64,000 nucleotides of DNA from Bradysia coprophila (GCF_014529535.1 NW_023503409.1:10540390-10604389), one strand, 5' to 3'; positions 1-14,164 are shown, counted from the first letter of the stretch. Made by a program: numbers and translations. The notes: generated from the letters alone by a model not told the origin.

Positions 1-3000
1 AGCTCATTATTTTACAAGAAAACCATTAAAACATTTGTAACTTATTCAATGATTCAACAACGACTTGCATTAAAGCTCTCGTATCGAAAGGGGACGATAA
101 AGACATCAATGATATCACACACAATAATTTACTGCGCGTAAAATATTTTATTGAACGGGTTCGGGTTGAATAAGTGGCTTCTGTATCGCAATTTTTTAAT
201 TATATAATTTCATTCATATATTTCAAATTTACTGTTATACTCGTTGTACCATCCATATCCATTCAAAAAAAAGCTCAAACTTTGATAAGAGATAAGACAA
301 GTGCTTGCGTGTATTAAAAATGTGAGCAAATTGATTTAAAAAATCGATTGTCGGATGATTGATATAAATTTTTGGTATACAGGTAGTAATCACATTAGAC
401 GTTAGACATGGCATCGCTAAAATATTGGTTTCGTTTATTTTTCTGACAATTTTTTTTTCCCTCGGATGGAATAAATTGATTTCTCCTTTTTTCCAATTTT
501 CGAGAAAAGCTTTAATGTATGTTTGAAATCACGTTTGCTTGTGCAACCAATGCGAATATAACAGACACGTGCTCGCACGTTCGGTATATGTGTGTACATT
601 TAATTTTAACCTTATTTGGTTATAAAAACAAACAGGTGTCGTTATTCCGAAACGCTTTGTATGGGGATGAAAAACATTTTCCCATTAAACGGTTCATATG
701 GTAATGAACATCAAAGATATTTCTCGCAAATTAAATTCAATTATTTCTCGATTTCACATTTTTCGTTTTAATTTTATTCAGTCAAGCTGTTTTTCTGCAG
801 AACTAACTAACTAGGTATTAAGCTCTTCGTGTGCCAAAACAAAAAAAAATTGGCTCGCAAACTAGAGAGGCAAGCGACGGTTGAAATCATTTTAAATATG
901 AAAATGGGTTTATTGTTGGCAAAACAGTTCTGAATCATGATTTTCATTCGGTTCTTCTTCCACATTTTTTTTTCGTTTTGTTCAACCATTTCGTTGTGTA
1001 CAAAATCTTTAATATTTGAATATGTTGCATATCGGATAGATTGATATAATAACTTGGATCATTTTACGTTCCGTCTGGAACATCGTTTTTACGACTAAAT
1101 TCGATTGCAGATTGAATATTCATCATCAGAACTACAATTTATCGATGAAACTAAAATATTCAGAACACGGAAAACATGAACATTGCTAGCAAAAAAATAA
1201 TTGAAATTGTTCGTCCTAACTGGGATTGTCCTTAAATTTTTAATTATTTTGTTGTCTCGTTTTCTATTAATCCATCTGAAAACACAATTAATTTCCATTA
1301 GAATTTTTGAGTAAAAGTGGAATAAATTGATCAGTTATTTAGGGAATTGAATTAACGGAATAGTCATCAGAGAACAAATACTCTGAAAAAGTGTCTGAGT
1401 TAGGGCTTTTAGGGTAAAAGGGCTATTTACGCTTCCCTGTTAGATAGGGACCTTATTCTCGGATGAACAAAAGAAAATACAAAAGAAAACTCACATCTAA
1501 ACAGAGGCTCGCAACTAACCTTCTTACTTATTCGGTAATTTTGCTAAAAGCTCTCTCGATCCCGTTAAGCATTAATTTGTTAAAGAATCTTTGTTAAATA
1601 AAGAAAATAATTTTCAAACATGAACCCTAACTCTCACCAGTGTGGGCGAATATGGTTAACAAGGGACAACGATGGTACGTGAGCTAAGCGTCCGCTCAAA
1701 GCTCATGATAATCATAATAAATGTTCGAGGAAGTTGTTATTCGCCAGCGACGTCTGGACGAGTATAAATACTATGTTTCTATCATGTAGACGATCATCAC
1801 TGTGTAGTGTGTATTGCCGTTTTGCTTGCTTAATCACCCACAAACCTTCTAATGTTGGATGTTTACTGCAACATCAAATTATAGAACTTTTGCCGAATAA
1901 ATTGTGAGAAACCGGTCTCGGTCATTTATATTCATCAACCTTCAACTATCTTGTACTCTTCGATCGTTACTATCGACTATTATTTTCAGATTATTTATTA
2001 GAATAACAACAACAGAACAGAAATGCTTCCAGCGTTTTGTAAGTAAAATACCCGAAGAAAGTGAAGTAGTAGAGGGCTAGGTAGTGACAACAAAATCTTT
2101 ATCGGAAACGTTTGAATTACAATTGTGAGTCAGATCGAAAGGCCGGACTAGATAGGAATGATATGTGGCGCCAGTGCAGGTTAAGCTGATTGAAGATTAG
2201 GTAACGGAACTGGAATTGTACGAATTGAACTTCAGCCGAACTTATTATTTTCAATTAATTACTTCTTGTTTACCGAAATTCTGGTTTTGCCCTTGCTGAT
2301 GGCATCAACTCGGTGCAATGTTTGTGTTATTATAAATTACCTCCGGTCAGCTATTAGCATATTATGATTGTAAAAACAATGGTCAATTCATTAGTTTTGT
2401 TATTATCTGAAGCTGAACAGTATACCGCAAGTCAAAATATTCATTTTTCAATACAAGTTGTATAAGTTCCAAAACATGACCAATTAATACAACAGAAATT
2501 TGCGGATGCAAATCAACAAAAATATACTGTTTGTGGACACACCATCGCTGTAAAGACCAGTTTCTTTCGGTTTTTCGTGTATTAAAAAAAAATATTTTTT
2601 TTATTGAAAAATATCAGAAAAAAACCTTCCTATCATGTCGCATAATACATCTACCCGAGTGTGTATAGAGAATTCGGTATAAATTTTTTCGCTTCACTAT
2701 GATAGAAGCCTAAAAACATACACAGCCACAACGTCAAGGTTAAGCTCTTATCATTGCGAACGGCTCGTTATCATCGTCCATATAATGATTGCAAATTTAA
2801 CATTCTTGTTATTTACACTGACTATGCCACATTCGTACAATAGAGTTCAAATTGCTTGTTCAAAATTATTTTTTTTTTTATTATTATTTTTCGTATACTT
2901 TGAAATTTTTGAGTATATAGAGGAGACATTTAAATATTTAGTTAATTTCATTATCCACATTTATCTTTATCAACACTTGGCTGAGTTGAGTGTGTGTTGG

Positions 3001-3239
3001 TTTGTTTTTGCTTTGCGTATTTTTGTGTTTACTCGACGAGTTGTTTTGGTATGGTGATAATAAAATTGTTTAATAATTTTAAGTTAAACGAGAAATGAGA
3101 GTGTTAATCGTTGATAATAAATAACATTGTTAAGTGCTGATTTCACATTCGCAGAGGGAGAAGAAGTTGGAAATAATTTTTTTATTCTTCTTTGTAAGAA
3201 ATTTTGAAGCCTTAAAACATCTTACTGAAAAATGGAAAG
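1..3239. other. Gene-free AT-rich stretch
   Basis: I see no coding exon here on either strand. Open frames are short and low-complexity, with no recognisable motif. The only structured part is the promoter-like block near 1.64-2.0 kb listed separately. The sequence may be intergenic or belong to upstream introns of Mef2, whose 5' non-coding exons lie far upstream in other Diptera (family knowledge). Confidence 0.5.
1640..2010 (+). promoter_or_regulatory. Promoter-plus-polyA block, possible solo LTR
   Basis: A good TATA box (TATAAATA, 1763-1770) is followed about 30 bp later by an initiator-like ATCATCACTG. About 130 bp downstream is an AATAAA (1896-1901). A TATA box, start site and polyadenylation signal packed into under 200 bp is the layout of an LTR. 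However, I could not define matching ends or a target duplication, and no retroviral-type coding region is attached. It could equally be the promoter of an unrecognised short transcript. Confidence 0.25.
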
Positions 3240-3375
3240 AAAGACCTGTCACATACGACCATTCATCTGTTATCTCGATAACAACGACAAAAATAATGAC
3301 AAGCTCTGGGTAATATGGTCCTTTATATAGTAAAATGCATGTTATAAAAACTTGAAGTACAAGATTCGTTTGTTA
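3240..3375 (+). repeat. Dispersed repeat family R1, copy 1
   Basis: This segment contains CCTGTCACATACG, CATTCATCTGTTATC, ATAATGACAAGCTCTGGGTAAT, and then ACTTGAAGTACAAGATT. The same ordered blocks occur at 45.39-45.56 kb on the same strand and in reverse at about 27.06-27.25 kb. That makes it a dispersed repeat. Its ends and class cannot be fixed from three copies. Confidence 0.6.
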
Positions 3376-3915
3376 TTGGATTCATTCTTTCGATACATAT
3401 CAAAGAATCCTGTAACCAGTGCAGTGTCTTCATGGAGACCATGTGGATCATGGTCCAGCATGTGTGTGCCACTTTTTGTTAAACCTAATTTATAATGGTC
3501 CAGGTAGCTCAAGAGGTTAGACAAAGAACTTTCTACAAAACAGAGACTGAACCCAACCATTCACTCGAGAGCCTTTGATTGGCTTTTTTACTCATGTCCT
3601 GTTCATGGTGTTGTTGTAGGAATTTACAAATGTTCTTAAATATGTTCTTGGTATGATGCTACGAAAATCGATAAAGGTTTGAGGGTCCTGCTTCTGCTCA
3701 ACAAGAAAATTTCAGCTTTTCAATCGTTGTTATTTCCACCCAGTAGAATACTAAGTGTTTTCTTATTCATTTTAAAGTTTTTTTTTCCTTGTTCAATCGA
3801 CAGTCGTCAGTTGTTCAAACACGTCTCGTTCCGTTGCAATGTTTTATTTCCGAAATTTGGTGGAAAGAGAATTTTTAACAATTCCGTCTTAACAGCTCTT
3901 ACAGGGAGATAAAAC

Positions 3916-4102
3916 TGAAATTCGACATGTTTTCTGTTTTGGGAGTTGTTGTGGTTTGGTTTGTAAATGATTTCACACAAAATTTGTTTAACCAAAATTC
4001 AGAAAATAAAAATCCAGATTGTCATTTGTGCAACGAGATTCTTGAGGAATCATTTACAAACCATAACACCTCCCAAATTAGAAAACATGTCGAATTTCAC
4101 TT
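3916..4102. repeat. Short inverted-repeat element
   Basis: The left arm (3916-3973, starting GAAATTCGACATGTTTTCT) is matched in reverse complement by 4050-4102, which ends AGAAAACATGTCGAATTTC. About 75 bp of unrelated sequence lies between. Non-autonomous MITE or fold-back debris is the likeliest reading. No target duplication is clear. Confidence 0.55.
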
Positions 4103-5842
4103 TTCTCTCCTGAGGAGAAGTCGGGTCGCAACTACTGGAATCTAATCAAAAAGACATTTTTAGGGTCGCTGTACGTCTTTAAGAAATAATTTCTTGTAAA
4201 CAACTCATGCCCCAAAGCAGAAATAACAAAATCTCCTAAAATAGGAAAATTCCACAATCATGCAAGTGTCGTCAAATATGTATCGTTATAACAGTGTCTC
4301 GTTACGTTTCAACTTCTGACACAAATTAACGGAACTACTTAATGTTGAAAATGTACTCGACAGACTTTCCTAACGTTCGTAATGCGGAGAACTCTGTAAA
4401 ACATTCGGATAATTGAAAATGTGATTTTCATACAGTCAATACACTCATCCAATTAAATCCTGAAGCTTTCGTGTGTATACTTTGTCCTCCGAATACGTGT
4501 AATTTTCCTATTCGAAACTATTCTCGTCGGAAAGCAACTTTTATTAATACAACCGAGAGAAGGATAAATTAAAACCGAAAAAAAAGTTAATTTAACATCA
4601 TTTATTAACGACAAAATTACCAGCTAATTACGCACGCACACATGTGTGCCATCATTAATTTGATTCCTAAAAAGGTCTTTTTGTTGTTGTTGTTCTGTTA
4701 TCATACCTTTGTTAGGACATGTCACCGTACACAATAATCATAGAACTGTACACGTAGTGGTATTCCCCCAAAAATTCTAATCCATTTGAATAAAAGCCTC
4801 TCCGAAAAGACGAAGGCTACAACATGCTTTCACAATTGGACAACGGCAGTCACAGAGAACGGACGTGTTTATGCGTTGCTCTCTAAAAGTGTTTCTTTTG
4901 TGTGGCTGTGTGTGAATTCATTTTCGATTTTGTCTAATTTCTGTGCCAACTTTTACGGCTTTGGTGTTTTTATTTTGCTGTAATGTTTAAATGGTGAAAT
5001 TATTTTAAAGGTTTTATTAACGAAGTCAAAGTGTTGTTCTCGTAGGTCATTTTCTCTTTGATCAATAAAGTCGTTCTCGCCTCATTGTGCGATATCAACA
5101 ATTGTGTTATTTCCTTTGTTATTTAACATGTGCTTCGTGGCGTCGGTTTACGGATTAACAATCGACTCTACCAGAAGCTAATGCTAAATTACGTGCTCGA
5201 TTAATGTACGAAAATGACACATTGCCGTATGGCATCTGGCAGTCAATTTTAGTGCAGGTAAGGTACAAACGCTTCGGGTTCTCATTTGACACCCCAAAAC
5301 CACATAGCAAATTTTTACAAATTTGCTGTGGTACAATCCCAAGATACAGAAACTATCTTGTACTCCAAAATGACCGCGAGGTTTAACAGATCTATTGATT
5401 GATACGTTGTATGGATGTCAAGGGATATGACGAAATACGAATCATTCAAACGCTACAACCTGCAACGCCAGAACGAGTTCAGTCACATGGTGGCATGGCG
5501 ATTTATACGAAGAGGCAACTCATGGCCTATGGTGATTAGACACTTGCTATTACCTAAAACTAATAGCCGTAACCGTAACAAAGTCGGAAATATCAAAAAA
5601 CCCAACATTCGCTTTCTCCATAAAAGAAACCATATCGACATAATGTCAATAGTAGAAAGAGCTACAACATGACAATGTTGATAGCGCCATCTTTGGGAAA
5701 ATGTACAGGTCAATTAGTGATGGTTGTGGTATTCGCATACCACCCACGGCTTGGAGAATTCACAACGTATGGGACGTTAACACACGGTCGATTTGTGAAC
5801 AATCTAAGTCGGGAGAGATATGATGTAAAATCACAGTCCATA
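4103..5842. other. Intergenic, no gene recognised
   Basis: Several 60-85-codon open frames occur, but none has a recognisable domain, good start context or splice-consistent extension. Part of 5.2-5.8 kb may belong to the LINE-like sequence ending at 5938, but I could not identify reverse-transcriptase motifs. Confidence 0.4.
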
Positions 5843-5938
5843 TGATCAAGAGACTTGTACAATAGCACAACAGGCCCATCTGAGGCTTAGGTGCTGGGCT
5901 TACACCCTCCCATCTAATCTAATCTAATCTAATCTGCT
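5843..5938 (+). repeat. LINE-like 3' end with (TCTAA)n tail
   Basis: A moderately GC-rich segment with AACAGGCCCATCTGAGGC and GGTGCTGGGCTTACACC runs directly into four to five perfect TCTAA units (about 5913-5937). Unique sequence ending in a short oligomeric tail is typical of the 3' ends of several non-LTR retrotransposon clades. The unit is not the insect telomere repeat TTAGG. The class assignment is inferred from the shape only. Confidence 0.4.
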
Positions 5939-8900
5939 TTCACAATGAATTGCGATGTGCTTTGCGTGGGAAACCTAAAAAAAAGAGTCCAAAACAAAGT
6001 TCATTCAGATTGTCTTTTTCCCCGAAATTAATTGAGTTAAGCGAAGAACTTTGTTTTGACTGGGCTGATTAAAAATACACATTTCCACAACGAGAAGGGT
6101 TGTTTGTGCGGTAATATTACACTCGAACCGAGAGTATATTGCGTGAAATGATAAGTCAAACCGTCCGCTGTGAATTCACTGTACGGCAAATGCAAAATTA
6201 CAATTCCCAAAGATTAAAAATTAGAGGAACAGCTCTCTTTCGACCCCCCGCGGGTGAAGATTATTCAATCATTTCCCATTATACGTTTTTGCTTTTATGG
6301 AAAGTTAATTTTTCACAATTTTGTTGTAGTTAAGCGGCAGATTTAGGGTCTGATGAAATTGGTTGATGCTGGGCTGTACATCAATTGTATTATGCGGACC
6401 AATTCATTGTAGAGATGATGATACTTTTGATGCTGGTTTTTGGTACTGGTTCAGTTATGTGATCCGAACATTATTGTTGTAATGGTCGGGGAAAAAAACG
6501 TAATCTCGCTGTGTGGGAAGAAAAACATCATTTCTTCTCAATGGTAGACTCAAAATCTGTCGTGAATTAAAATTTTAGGCGGTTTAAAGCCCCGTTACCA
6601 CACTTTGGCAATGTCTATTGAAATTACGTCAAAAAATGACAAGACCTACGGATCTACATAACACATTGTAATCTCTGCATCCGTTCGCCAAACAAATTAA
6701 AATTAAAATCGGCAGAAGCTGTCTTACTCACATGTCATGAATATAAGGCTCGTGTCACGGCACCAAAAATAGACTAAGGTTATCCTACGTCGTTCGCGAA
6801 ATTTGCTGGATGACATCTTTCACCAATCAACAGATGTAATACTTATCATATTTGCCAACAGTGTTCGTAAGAGAAGTTTTAAAAATAACAGTTCCAGTTC
6901 AAACAAAACTTCAAATAAATACTGCGAAGAATTTTAAAGTAATTCATTCAACATTTGTCAACGGCAAGTGCTGTACTGTTCAGCTATTTATCTTATACTT
7001 CACTTTTCTCAGAAAATTTTTTTTTCGTCTTTTTTTCTGTGTTCTTGAATTTGAATTTAAATATTTGTTCAGCGCGTTATAATATCGATTCGGTGTGGTA
7101 GTACATAGTGTGTGCTTTAAAGTATTTTTGTCAAAATTTGGTGACGTCATATCTACGAAACTCCAAAATTTTGATGACGTTTTGCCCTGTCATCAGGTGT
7201 TAAAATAGAGGTAAGGTTGTGTGACCTCAAAAATAAGTAATTTTGGAACAATGACGTAATATTTGGAACAGATGTGTATGGCTTGATGATGTCTTTAAAT
7301 GATTAAATAGAGAATTATTTCGGTATCGTCAAGATCGTCACCAAAATTTTGTTAGTCAATTTGAAAATTGAAAATAGAGTTCAACACGTGCAATTATGCG
7401 ACTGTACCTTGAAATTGCTGTATGGTTTTTGTAGTAAATACAAATTTGCAAGTCTGTCTTTGGTTTCACCTGGGTTATCTATGACGTTGGGACACGATCG
7501 ATAATTTTAGATTCTTCTGTTTGCATTCATTTTTGTTTAGAGGTTGCGGTCATAGCACTATAACGGTTATGCATAGTAGAGCGGCATCAATTTCACCTTG
7601 ATGTTGAACAGACGGCAGGCGTATAGCGACTATGTACGTAGTTATAAAAGGATCGTTTCTTGACTATGAGTATAGGCTCATATATTGGTACTAAATCTAT
7701 TACTTCATTGGTTGTTGACATTAGGTCGGTTCCTTTTTCTATAAGAGGAACATTTGGTACCTACTTGGACTGCAAAAGGGGAATGCATTTAGCCAGTAAC
7801 TTAGCAGTTTGTCAGAAGCTTGGATCCCACTGTGTGACCACTGACCAAGTAAACTTCATCTGCTTTCAGTGCTTTTCCTGTTTGCAGTTAGGCTTCCCCG
7901 ATTTATTTTTAGAAATTTGGGCAGACCTTTCGTTACCTAATTCCTAATAAATAATTTAATGTCAATTTGAAGCGTACGGATTTCCATTCGTTTTTGTCCA
8001 CATTAATTGAAAATAATATACAAAATTGCCACATCATTTTTCCACAACAATTTTAATGTGATGCAAATTAGTTGTACACAGCGCTTTTGTCATTCGACTG
8101 TACACAGCACTCAGCACATACATAAAAAATAGTCTAATAAAACACAATCCCTCCGTTGACATAGCATTATGGTGGCGTAAAAACCGCAAACTTTAACAAT
8201 AAAAAAAGAACTCCATAATAATCAGCCATATACATAACAACATGTGGATATGGAATGGATTCATCTGTCTCTGTTTTATTTGTTTATACGGGTTATACTC
8301 CACATATAGAAGAAGTATGTGCATGCATATTATAACCGCGACTGGTGACCCGTTTCCGTGGAAAAAATTGGATCGATGGAAAGGTTGGCTTGGTACTTTT
8401 GTTTATCAAGGCCGTTCAGCGCTAACATCTATAAAAACCACTATCCGTTAAGGGAAACCTAGCAATAACAATTCGCTGGCGGAGAATAAAAAGAGTTAAT
8501 TTTCATTTGAATGGGTGTTGGTTTGAGAGAATTTACTTCATTTCGTTGGAGCTTTCTGTTTTTTCCGTAGCAGAGGAAAGATTTTATTAGCTGTGTGGGT
8601 TTGTCATGTTGCAAATTATTTTGTTTTTTTCTTTCTCTTTGATCCGATGGTTCGATGGTCGGCGTTTGAAGACGAAGAAGAAGAAAGTTCATCGGTAATT
8701 TGTTTTGTTCATGGGGAATGTCACGCACATTATTGAAAATAAAAACCCCTCACCACTTAACGTACTAATTCACAGAAACACCACGATAAGTGTCAGCTTA
8801 ATGGCTCTTATTTACCAAAATTATGGTTCTCTGTAGTGTAATTTGGAGTCTTTTTTTCTGGGTTTTTTTTGTTAAATATTAAATTAATGCTTTAAAAGAA

Positions 8901-9085
8901 GGAATTACTTCGGAGAGAGAAAATGCGTGTAAACATGAACAGAGCATCATGAATATTCAATGTGACTTTGAACTTAGCTTATAAATAGTGTCCTCTATTT
9001 CTGTGGTAAATAAACAGTTTTCAAAGATTTATCGATTATCAATTTCGAATTACACGTGTTGAGAGTGAAGAATATTTTCGGGAAA
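5939..9085. other. Gene-free stretch
   Basis: I found no supported coding exon on either strand. There are scattered A/T runs and a block near 7140-7215 in which TTTTG(G/A)TGACGT-type words recur in both orientations. Nothing here could be assigned to a gene. Confidence 0.45.
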
Positions 9086-9240
9086 ATTATCCCACCCAAT
9101 CAGCTGGATCACTGGCCTTCGAAAAATAATTTCCCCAAAGTTATCTAATTTTTATATTCGAGTAAATCCAAGGAAATTCAGGGAAATTGAAAAATTTAAG
9201 AAAATTACTTCTTCCAAAAATAGGCTTTGATTGGGAGGAT
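9086..9240. repeat. Small terminal-inverted-repeat sequence
   Basis: ATTATCCCACCCAATCA near 9086 is mirrored by TTGATTGGGAGGATT near 9226-9240. The interior is rich in GGAAATT and GAAAATT words. It resembles a MITE of about 150 bp. No clear target duplication was seen, so this is tentative. Confidence 0.4.
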
Positions 9241-9583
9241 TAAAATTTTAATTGGATTGTAAAGGTCGTTGATGGAACGATTTTAGAATAATCGTCGAGC
9301 CAATTAAAACATTTCCAGGTGATAGTAATTCCATCCTGTATAAATAGCCATGACCGGGATAATGTCGAACAACTTATATTAAGATAAACATAAACAAAAA
9401 CATAGCTAACGCCGACCCGTACGAAACACCTATTCGTATCAAAAGCCTTTAATGTGAAACTCTTCATTTCTCTTACTTCATTTTCTTCTCTGCTGAAAAA
9501 CTATTCTTCCTTTTAAATCACTTACATTATCCACTCTTTGCCTTGTTATCATATACAATTAAATTGCCGGAGGCAATATAGAC

Positions 9584-10584
9584 AGCCCCGTACGAAGTCA
9601 AATTTCATAAATTCCTATTTAAACAGCTATATACCGCTATATTTACCTATATTTCACTGTAAATAAACATTTCACAGAGGAATATGCTATTATATAGCTC
9701 TATATGCCTGTATATAGCTCAATATAGCTGTATATAGGTATATATAGATGTCCATATATGGAATCCCTGAAACCCCTCACACTTAACACATTATTTCCAT
9801 GTTAACAGAAACTCTCTAAGTATCATTTTTCCCAAGATATTTCTATTTTACTAAAATCCAATATGGCCGCCGGCAGCCATTTTGTTAGGAGACCGGAAAT
9901 AGTACCGACGCTTTACATTCGTTAATACCTTTCAAACAAAAAAAAAATCATGAAATTCGGTCAAAATTTACTCGAGATATTGACAAATATCCACGTTCAC
10001 TGTACGGCCGAGTAGCCAGATAAGAGCTCACTCCAAGAGACCTAGCTCACGCTCCGGAGAACATAATTTCAAAAACTTTTTTTTCCCTGATTGGTACGGT
10101 CAATACCTATCTAATAAAGCTAAAACAGACGAAATATGTTCAAATTTGGCCGACCTACAAGCAAAAACTGCTTGCCGCCCTGTGCCTGTTCCACACCAAG
10201 GGGTCTAACTCACGAGTCGGTCATCCGATTTCCATAAACTTTTTTTTTGTCGATCGGTATTGTAAATACCTTTTATTTGACGTATCACTTACAAGTTTAA
10301 CGTTTAAATGTCCGGAGATATCTTCGAAAAACCGTAAAGCACTTATTGGGCCACAGCTCGGGAGGGGTCGATCCAAAATCACTCATCTTCGAACTTAGCC
10401 TGTCTTTTGACATTACCAAACGGGAAAAAAAAGAATTTTCAAAATCGGACAGACGGACTTTTTTTTTCGCGGATTTGGCATCTCTAGACAACCACAATAG
10501 GTTTCCCCTTACTCAGGGAGTCCAATTCGACGTGTTACAAACGTATGCGTAAACCTATAAGACCCCAGTACTTCGTACGGGTCT
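9584..10584 (+). mobile_element. About 1.0-kb non-autonomous inverted-repeat element
   Basis: The ends are inverted: AGCCCCGTACGAAGT at 9584-9598 and ACTTCGTACGGGTCT at 10570-10584. The interior has AT-rich TATATAGCT-type repeats (9.65-9.77 kb), then blocks of moderately complex sequence with no transposase. A shorter relative lies in the opposite orientation at 53084-53766. It shares the TIR core, CTCAGGGA(G/T)TC, TTACAAACGTATGCGTA and a GCCGAGTAGC block. Two inverted copies with similar TIRs support a dispersed DNA-transposon-derived family. The superfamily is unknown. Confidence 0.65.
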
Positions 10585-13500
10585 AAAAATTTTAAGAACA
10601 TAGTGCGTAACTGGCTACAGTGTGTGGTTGGTCACTTGGCAGAATTGTCACAAAAATGAGAGAACTAAATAGTTTCGCATACACTTGACCCACTAAAAAA
10701 TGCGGACCGTATTTTCAGTTTTATTTACATATTAAATACAACGCGTCGGCTGCAGTACTCCACAATCGAATTCAATTTTTCAACGTTCGTTCAGTGGTAC
10801 AACAAGTGATAAAGATTTCTTTTTATCGTAGATTTTATTTATAAAATTAACCGAAATTCCTGCGTTTACTTTCCTAAAATAATAAAAAATTTATTTTTAC
10901 TTTTACACCACTAGTTGTGGAATGTACACACGGTTATTAGTATATACATATACTGTCGACTCATTCATCGTTTCTTATAACTTTTTTTGATGTTAAAATT
11001 AAAACACGTGATTTATTTTTGATTTTCATAATCTATATATATATAGACGACAAACCGTTGAGCTTTTTCTAGTACTATACGTGTAGTAATGGTACAATCT
11101 ACGAATTTCTCATTTACTTTTCGACGATGATGATAATAATTGGTGGGCTATTACATAATAAGATTTGTGATTTTTTTTCGCTATGCGCGCGATAACACAA
11201 ATATAAAGTGTTTATTCTAATGAAGATATGATAAAAACAAAATCATGTAAATTTTTTGTTTTGCGTTTATTCGCTTCGAAATTTTGAACAGATAGTACAA
11301 CCTATACGAGACGTTCTCTTTTTTCCCTGTCTATTATACATTTTACATGAAAATGTGTGATAACATGAGTAATTTAAAGATTTTGATAATTCCCGTGTTG
11401 TGTATGATAATGACGGGGCCGGTGTGTTTTTCAATACGTTTTGATGAATTAGTCTAACGTCATAATACTTAACAAAATTTTTTTTTTATATTTTATTTTC
11501 CTTGTCAAGTGATCCGATAACGATAGATATTCGGCACATGCACTACTCTTATGTGTGCTCAGTGTGATAACATTTAGTCTGAAGAATTCGCAAAGGTATT
11601 AAAAAAAAACGCTTTTACCTCTGACAACCTTGTCAATTATCTTGAGGAGGAAATTACGATTTTCGTAGCTCTATCAGAGCTTTGAACGACTTCTTGGAAC
11701 GTTGGTTTCTGCGTCAACGAATATGTATTCATAAAAATGTTATCAAAGTCAAAGTTTCTCGATCTCTTCAATTGAGAGCAATGATTTATTGAGCTTGGAC
11801 GTAAACATTGTTCCAGTGACAGTGATTAACGGAAAATAGTAATCAGTGATCGCGAGTGGTATACTCCGTGTCCGTGTGTTCAAGCGCTGTTTACTGGCAG
11901 TAGCTTAGTTTACCATCATTTGCCTGTAAATTCAACTTCAGACCGCAAAAGAATTAATTTTCTTAATTTATTTTAGTTTGTTAAATCGATAATTGTCCTT
12001 GAAATCAGAGACACCCCGGTTGGCCACGCAATTTCTTTTTCGGTACTTCATTCTTTGCACTGGTGATGCAACTAGATGTGAAGTAAGGGAAATTGATTTA
12101 CTAAATTTGCTAAAATTTTCCGAAATTTTCTAATATTTGCTAAAATTTGCTAGAATTTGCCATTAGCAAATTTGGCAAATTTCGGAAAATTTGGAAAATC
12201 TTAGCAACTTTGGCAAATTGTGGAAAATTGATTTCCCAAAAATAGGCCATGTGTGAAGTTGTTTCACAAAAAATGGAGCGCGGACATTAGGAATTGTATG
12301 ACGAAATGTAGCAGAAATGTACTAGAAATGTAATAGAATAATACAAAAATCTATTCCCTTTAGTTTCCAAACAGCATCTTCCTATACCAGGATCGTCTAT
12401 TTTGACCTCCCATAATATGTCCGACGAAAATTTCCAATAATTTCATTCCGTTGAGTTATAGCCAAGCTACGGGTTTGAGTAGAAGGGCGAGCAATTACTG
12501 CTCTGAATAATTCAATGGTCGAATTAAAAAATCATTCTGTGGATAGCGAGCAATGAGTTTGTGTTTAGTAAATAAATTTATCGAAATTTAAAAAATTTAA
12601 ATATTAAATGGAATCCCAATAATTCCACAGCGGCACAACAAATTCCACAACACATACACAAGGTACCATCAAACAATTATTACGTCGATGCGAAGAGCAT
12701 TAATATTTTAAATTAACCGAAAATTAATTGCTTCCAATTCGGAGCATAAAATATTTAGGACTGGTAGTATTACTACGTATAAGTAAAGTTTACAGTATCG
12801 ATTTCCCCCCAATCACTAAACTTGATGTGCACGACATGTAATTCTGTATTAAGAGTTCATGTTGAAGCGATGAGTACATCGTTATCGTATGGGAGTATTT
12901 CACGTGCCGGCGTGACCTTACAACTGATTTTTTTTTAAAAAAGACATCACAAAAACAGTTGTTATCAATGCGGTGGAAAATATTCTGTTGCAGCAATTAA
13001 AGCATTGACATTGATGTCCTTTGCAAAATTGCGTAAGCTCCATTTGACCAAAAGATAGAACGTATACGATGTACTGACCTTTACATTAATTGAATCATTT
13101 AATTTGCCGTAACTGCATGTTTTTCGAAACGGTCAGTCGCATTAAGGATACAGCAAATCCTTCAATTTAATTGTCCGTTGTGAGTGTACAAAATAACAAA
13201 GTTGTAGCTTATCGGTACAACTGGTATGGGGATAAAGTTGTCTTGAATATGAACGAACAATGTTCTACGACCCTGATATTCAATTTCACTCATGTAATCA
13301 AATACCACCACTGACTCCCGTAGTACGATTATACCTATATGGCATGGCATATTATAGCCTTCTCGCTATTTCTTCATTTAACCGTTTCTGTTGTTATTTA
13401 CTTTTTTGATTTGATTTTCATTTATAACATGAAAATTGCATGACTTTTTCGCATTTTGTGTTTGAATTATTATTTAAATTGAATTAATGGGGGAAAAAAT

Positions 13501-13600
13501 GTTTTCATTTCATAATTTTGTATTTGCCGATTTATTCCGTAAACATTTAATAATTCGGGTTATTGTCGACGATGATGTTGATAATTCGATAATATGCCGA
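10585..13600. other. Gene-free stretch with AAATTTGC-rich patch
   Basis: No coding exon is supported. Between about 12.08 and 12.24 kb the sequence is built of AAATTTGCTAAAATTT-like words followed by their complements (GCAAATTTGGCAAATTT), giving a weak fold-back. Short A/T microsatellite runs occur, for example (TA)n near 11.04 kb. Confidence 0.4.
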
Positions 13601-13608
13601 GGATGATA

Positions 13609-14164
13609 TAAGGCTCGGAACGGGTCGGGTTCGGTCAGACGGGAACCCGAACCTGATCTTGACCCGAACCGGAACTAAGACTTCGGGTTCAACCCGAACT
13701 TGACCCGAACCAGAATTTTCGATTTCGGGTTCAAACCGAACCCGACCCGAACCCGAAGTTATTCAACCCGTACTTGACCCGAACCCGAATTTCCATTTCG
13801 GGTTTGAACCGAACCTGACCTGAACCCGAGATATTCAAATAAATCAGGTCCGGTTCGGGTTAACCCGAAATTTTTGGCATTTTTTAGTGTAAAATGTTCG
13901 GGTCACCCGAACCAGACCTGATCTATTTGAAAATTTCGGGTTCAGATCAGGTTCGGGTCAAACCCGAAATGGAAATTCGGGTTCGGGTCAAGTACGGGTT
14001 GAATATTCGGGTTCGGGTCGGGTTCGGTTTGAACCCGAAATCGAAAATTCTGGTTCGGGTCAAGTTCGGGTTGAACCCGAAGTCTTAGTTCCGGTTCGGG
14101 TCTAAAACCGGTTCGGGTCATAACCTGAACTGATCAGGTCAACCCGAACCCGTTCCGAGCCTTA
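13609..14164. mobile_element. 556-bp fold-back element with 8-bp target duplication
   Basis: The element begins TAAGGCTCGGAACGGGT and ends ACCCGTTCCGAGCCTTA, so its termini are perfect inverted repeats. It is flanked on both sides by GGATGATA (13601-13608 and 14165-14172), a perfect 8-bp target duplication. Nearly the whole body is made of GGGTTCGGGT / ACCCGAACCC words in two opposed arms, so one strand can fold into a long hairpin. An 8-bp duplication is usual for hAT and P superfamilies (established knowledge), so a hAT-like non-autonomous element is the best guess. An open frame inside (about 13.89-14.09 kb) is only repeat translated. Confidence 0.85.

Noticed and set aside
5913..5937. (TCTAA)n as possible telomeric repeat
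   Set aside because: The insect telomere unit is TTAGG/CCTAA; this is a different pentamer and follows a LINE-like 3' end.
13894..14088. 64-codon frame with RVRVKFGLNPKS repeats
   Set aside because: Entirely inside the fold-back element and made of its GGGTTCGGGT words.
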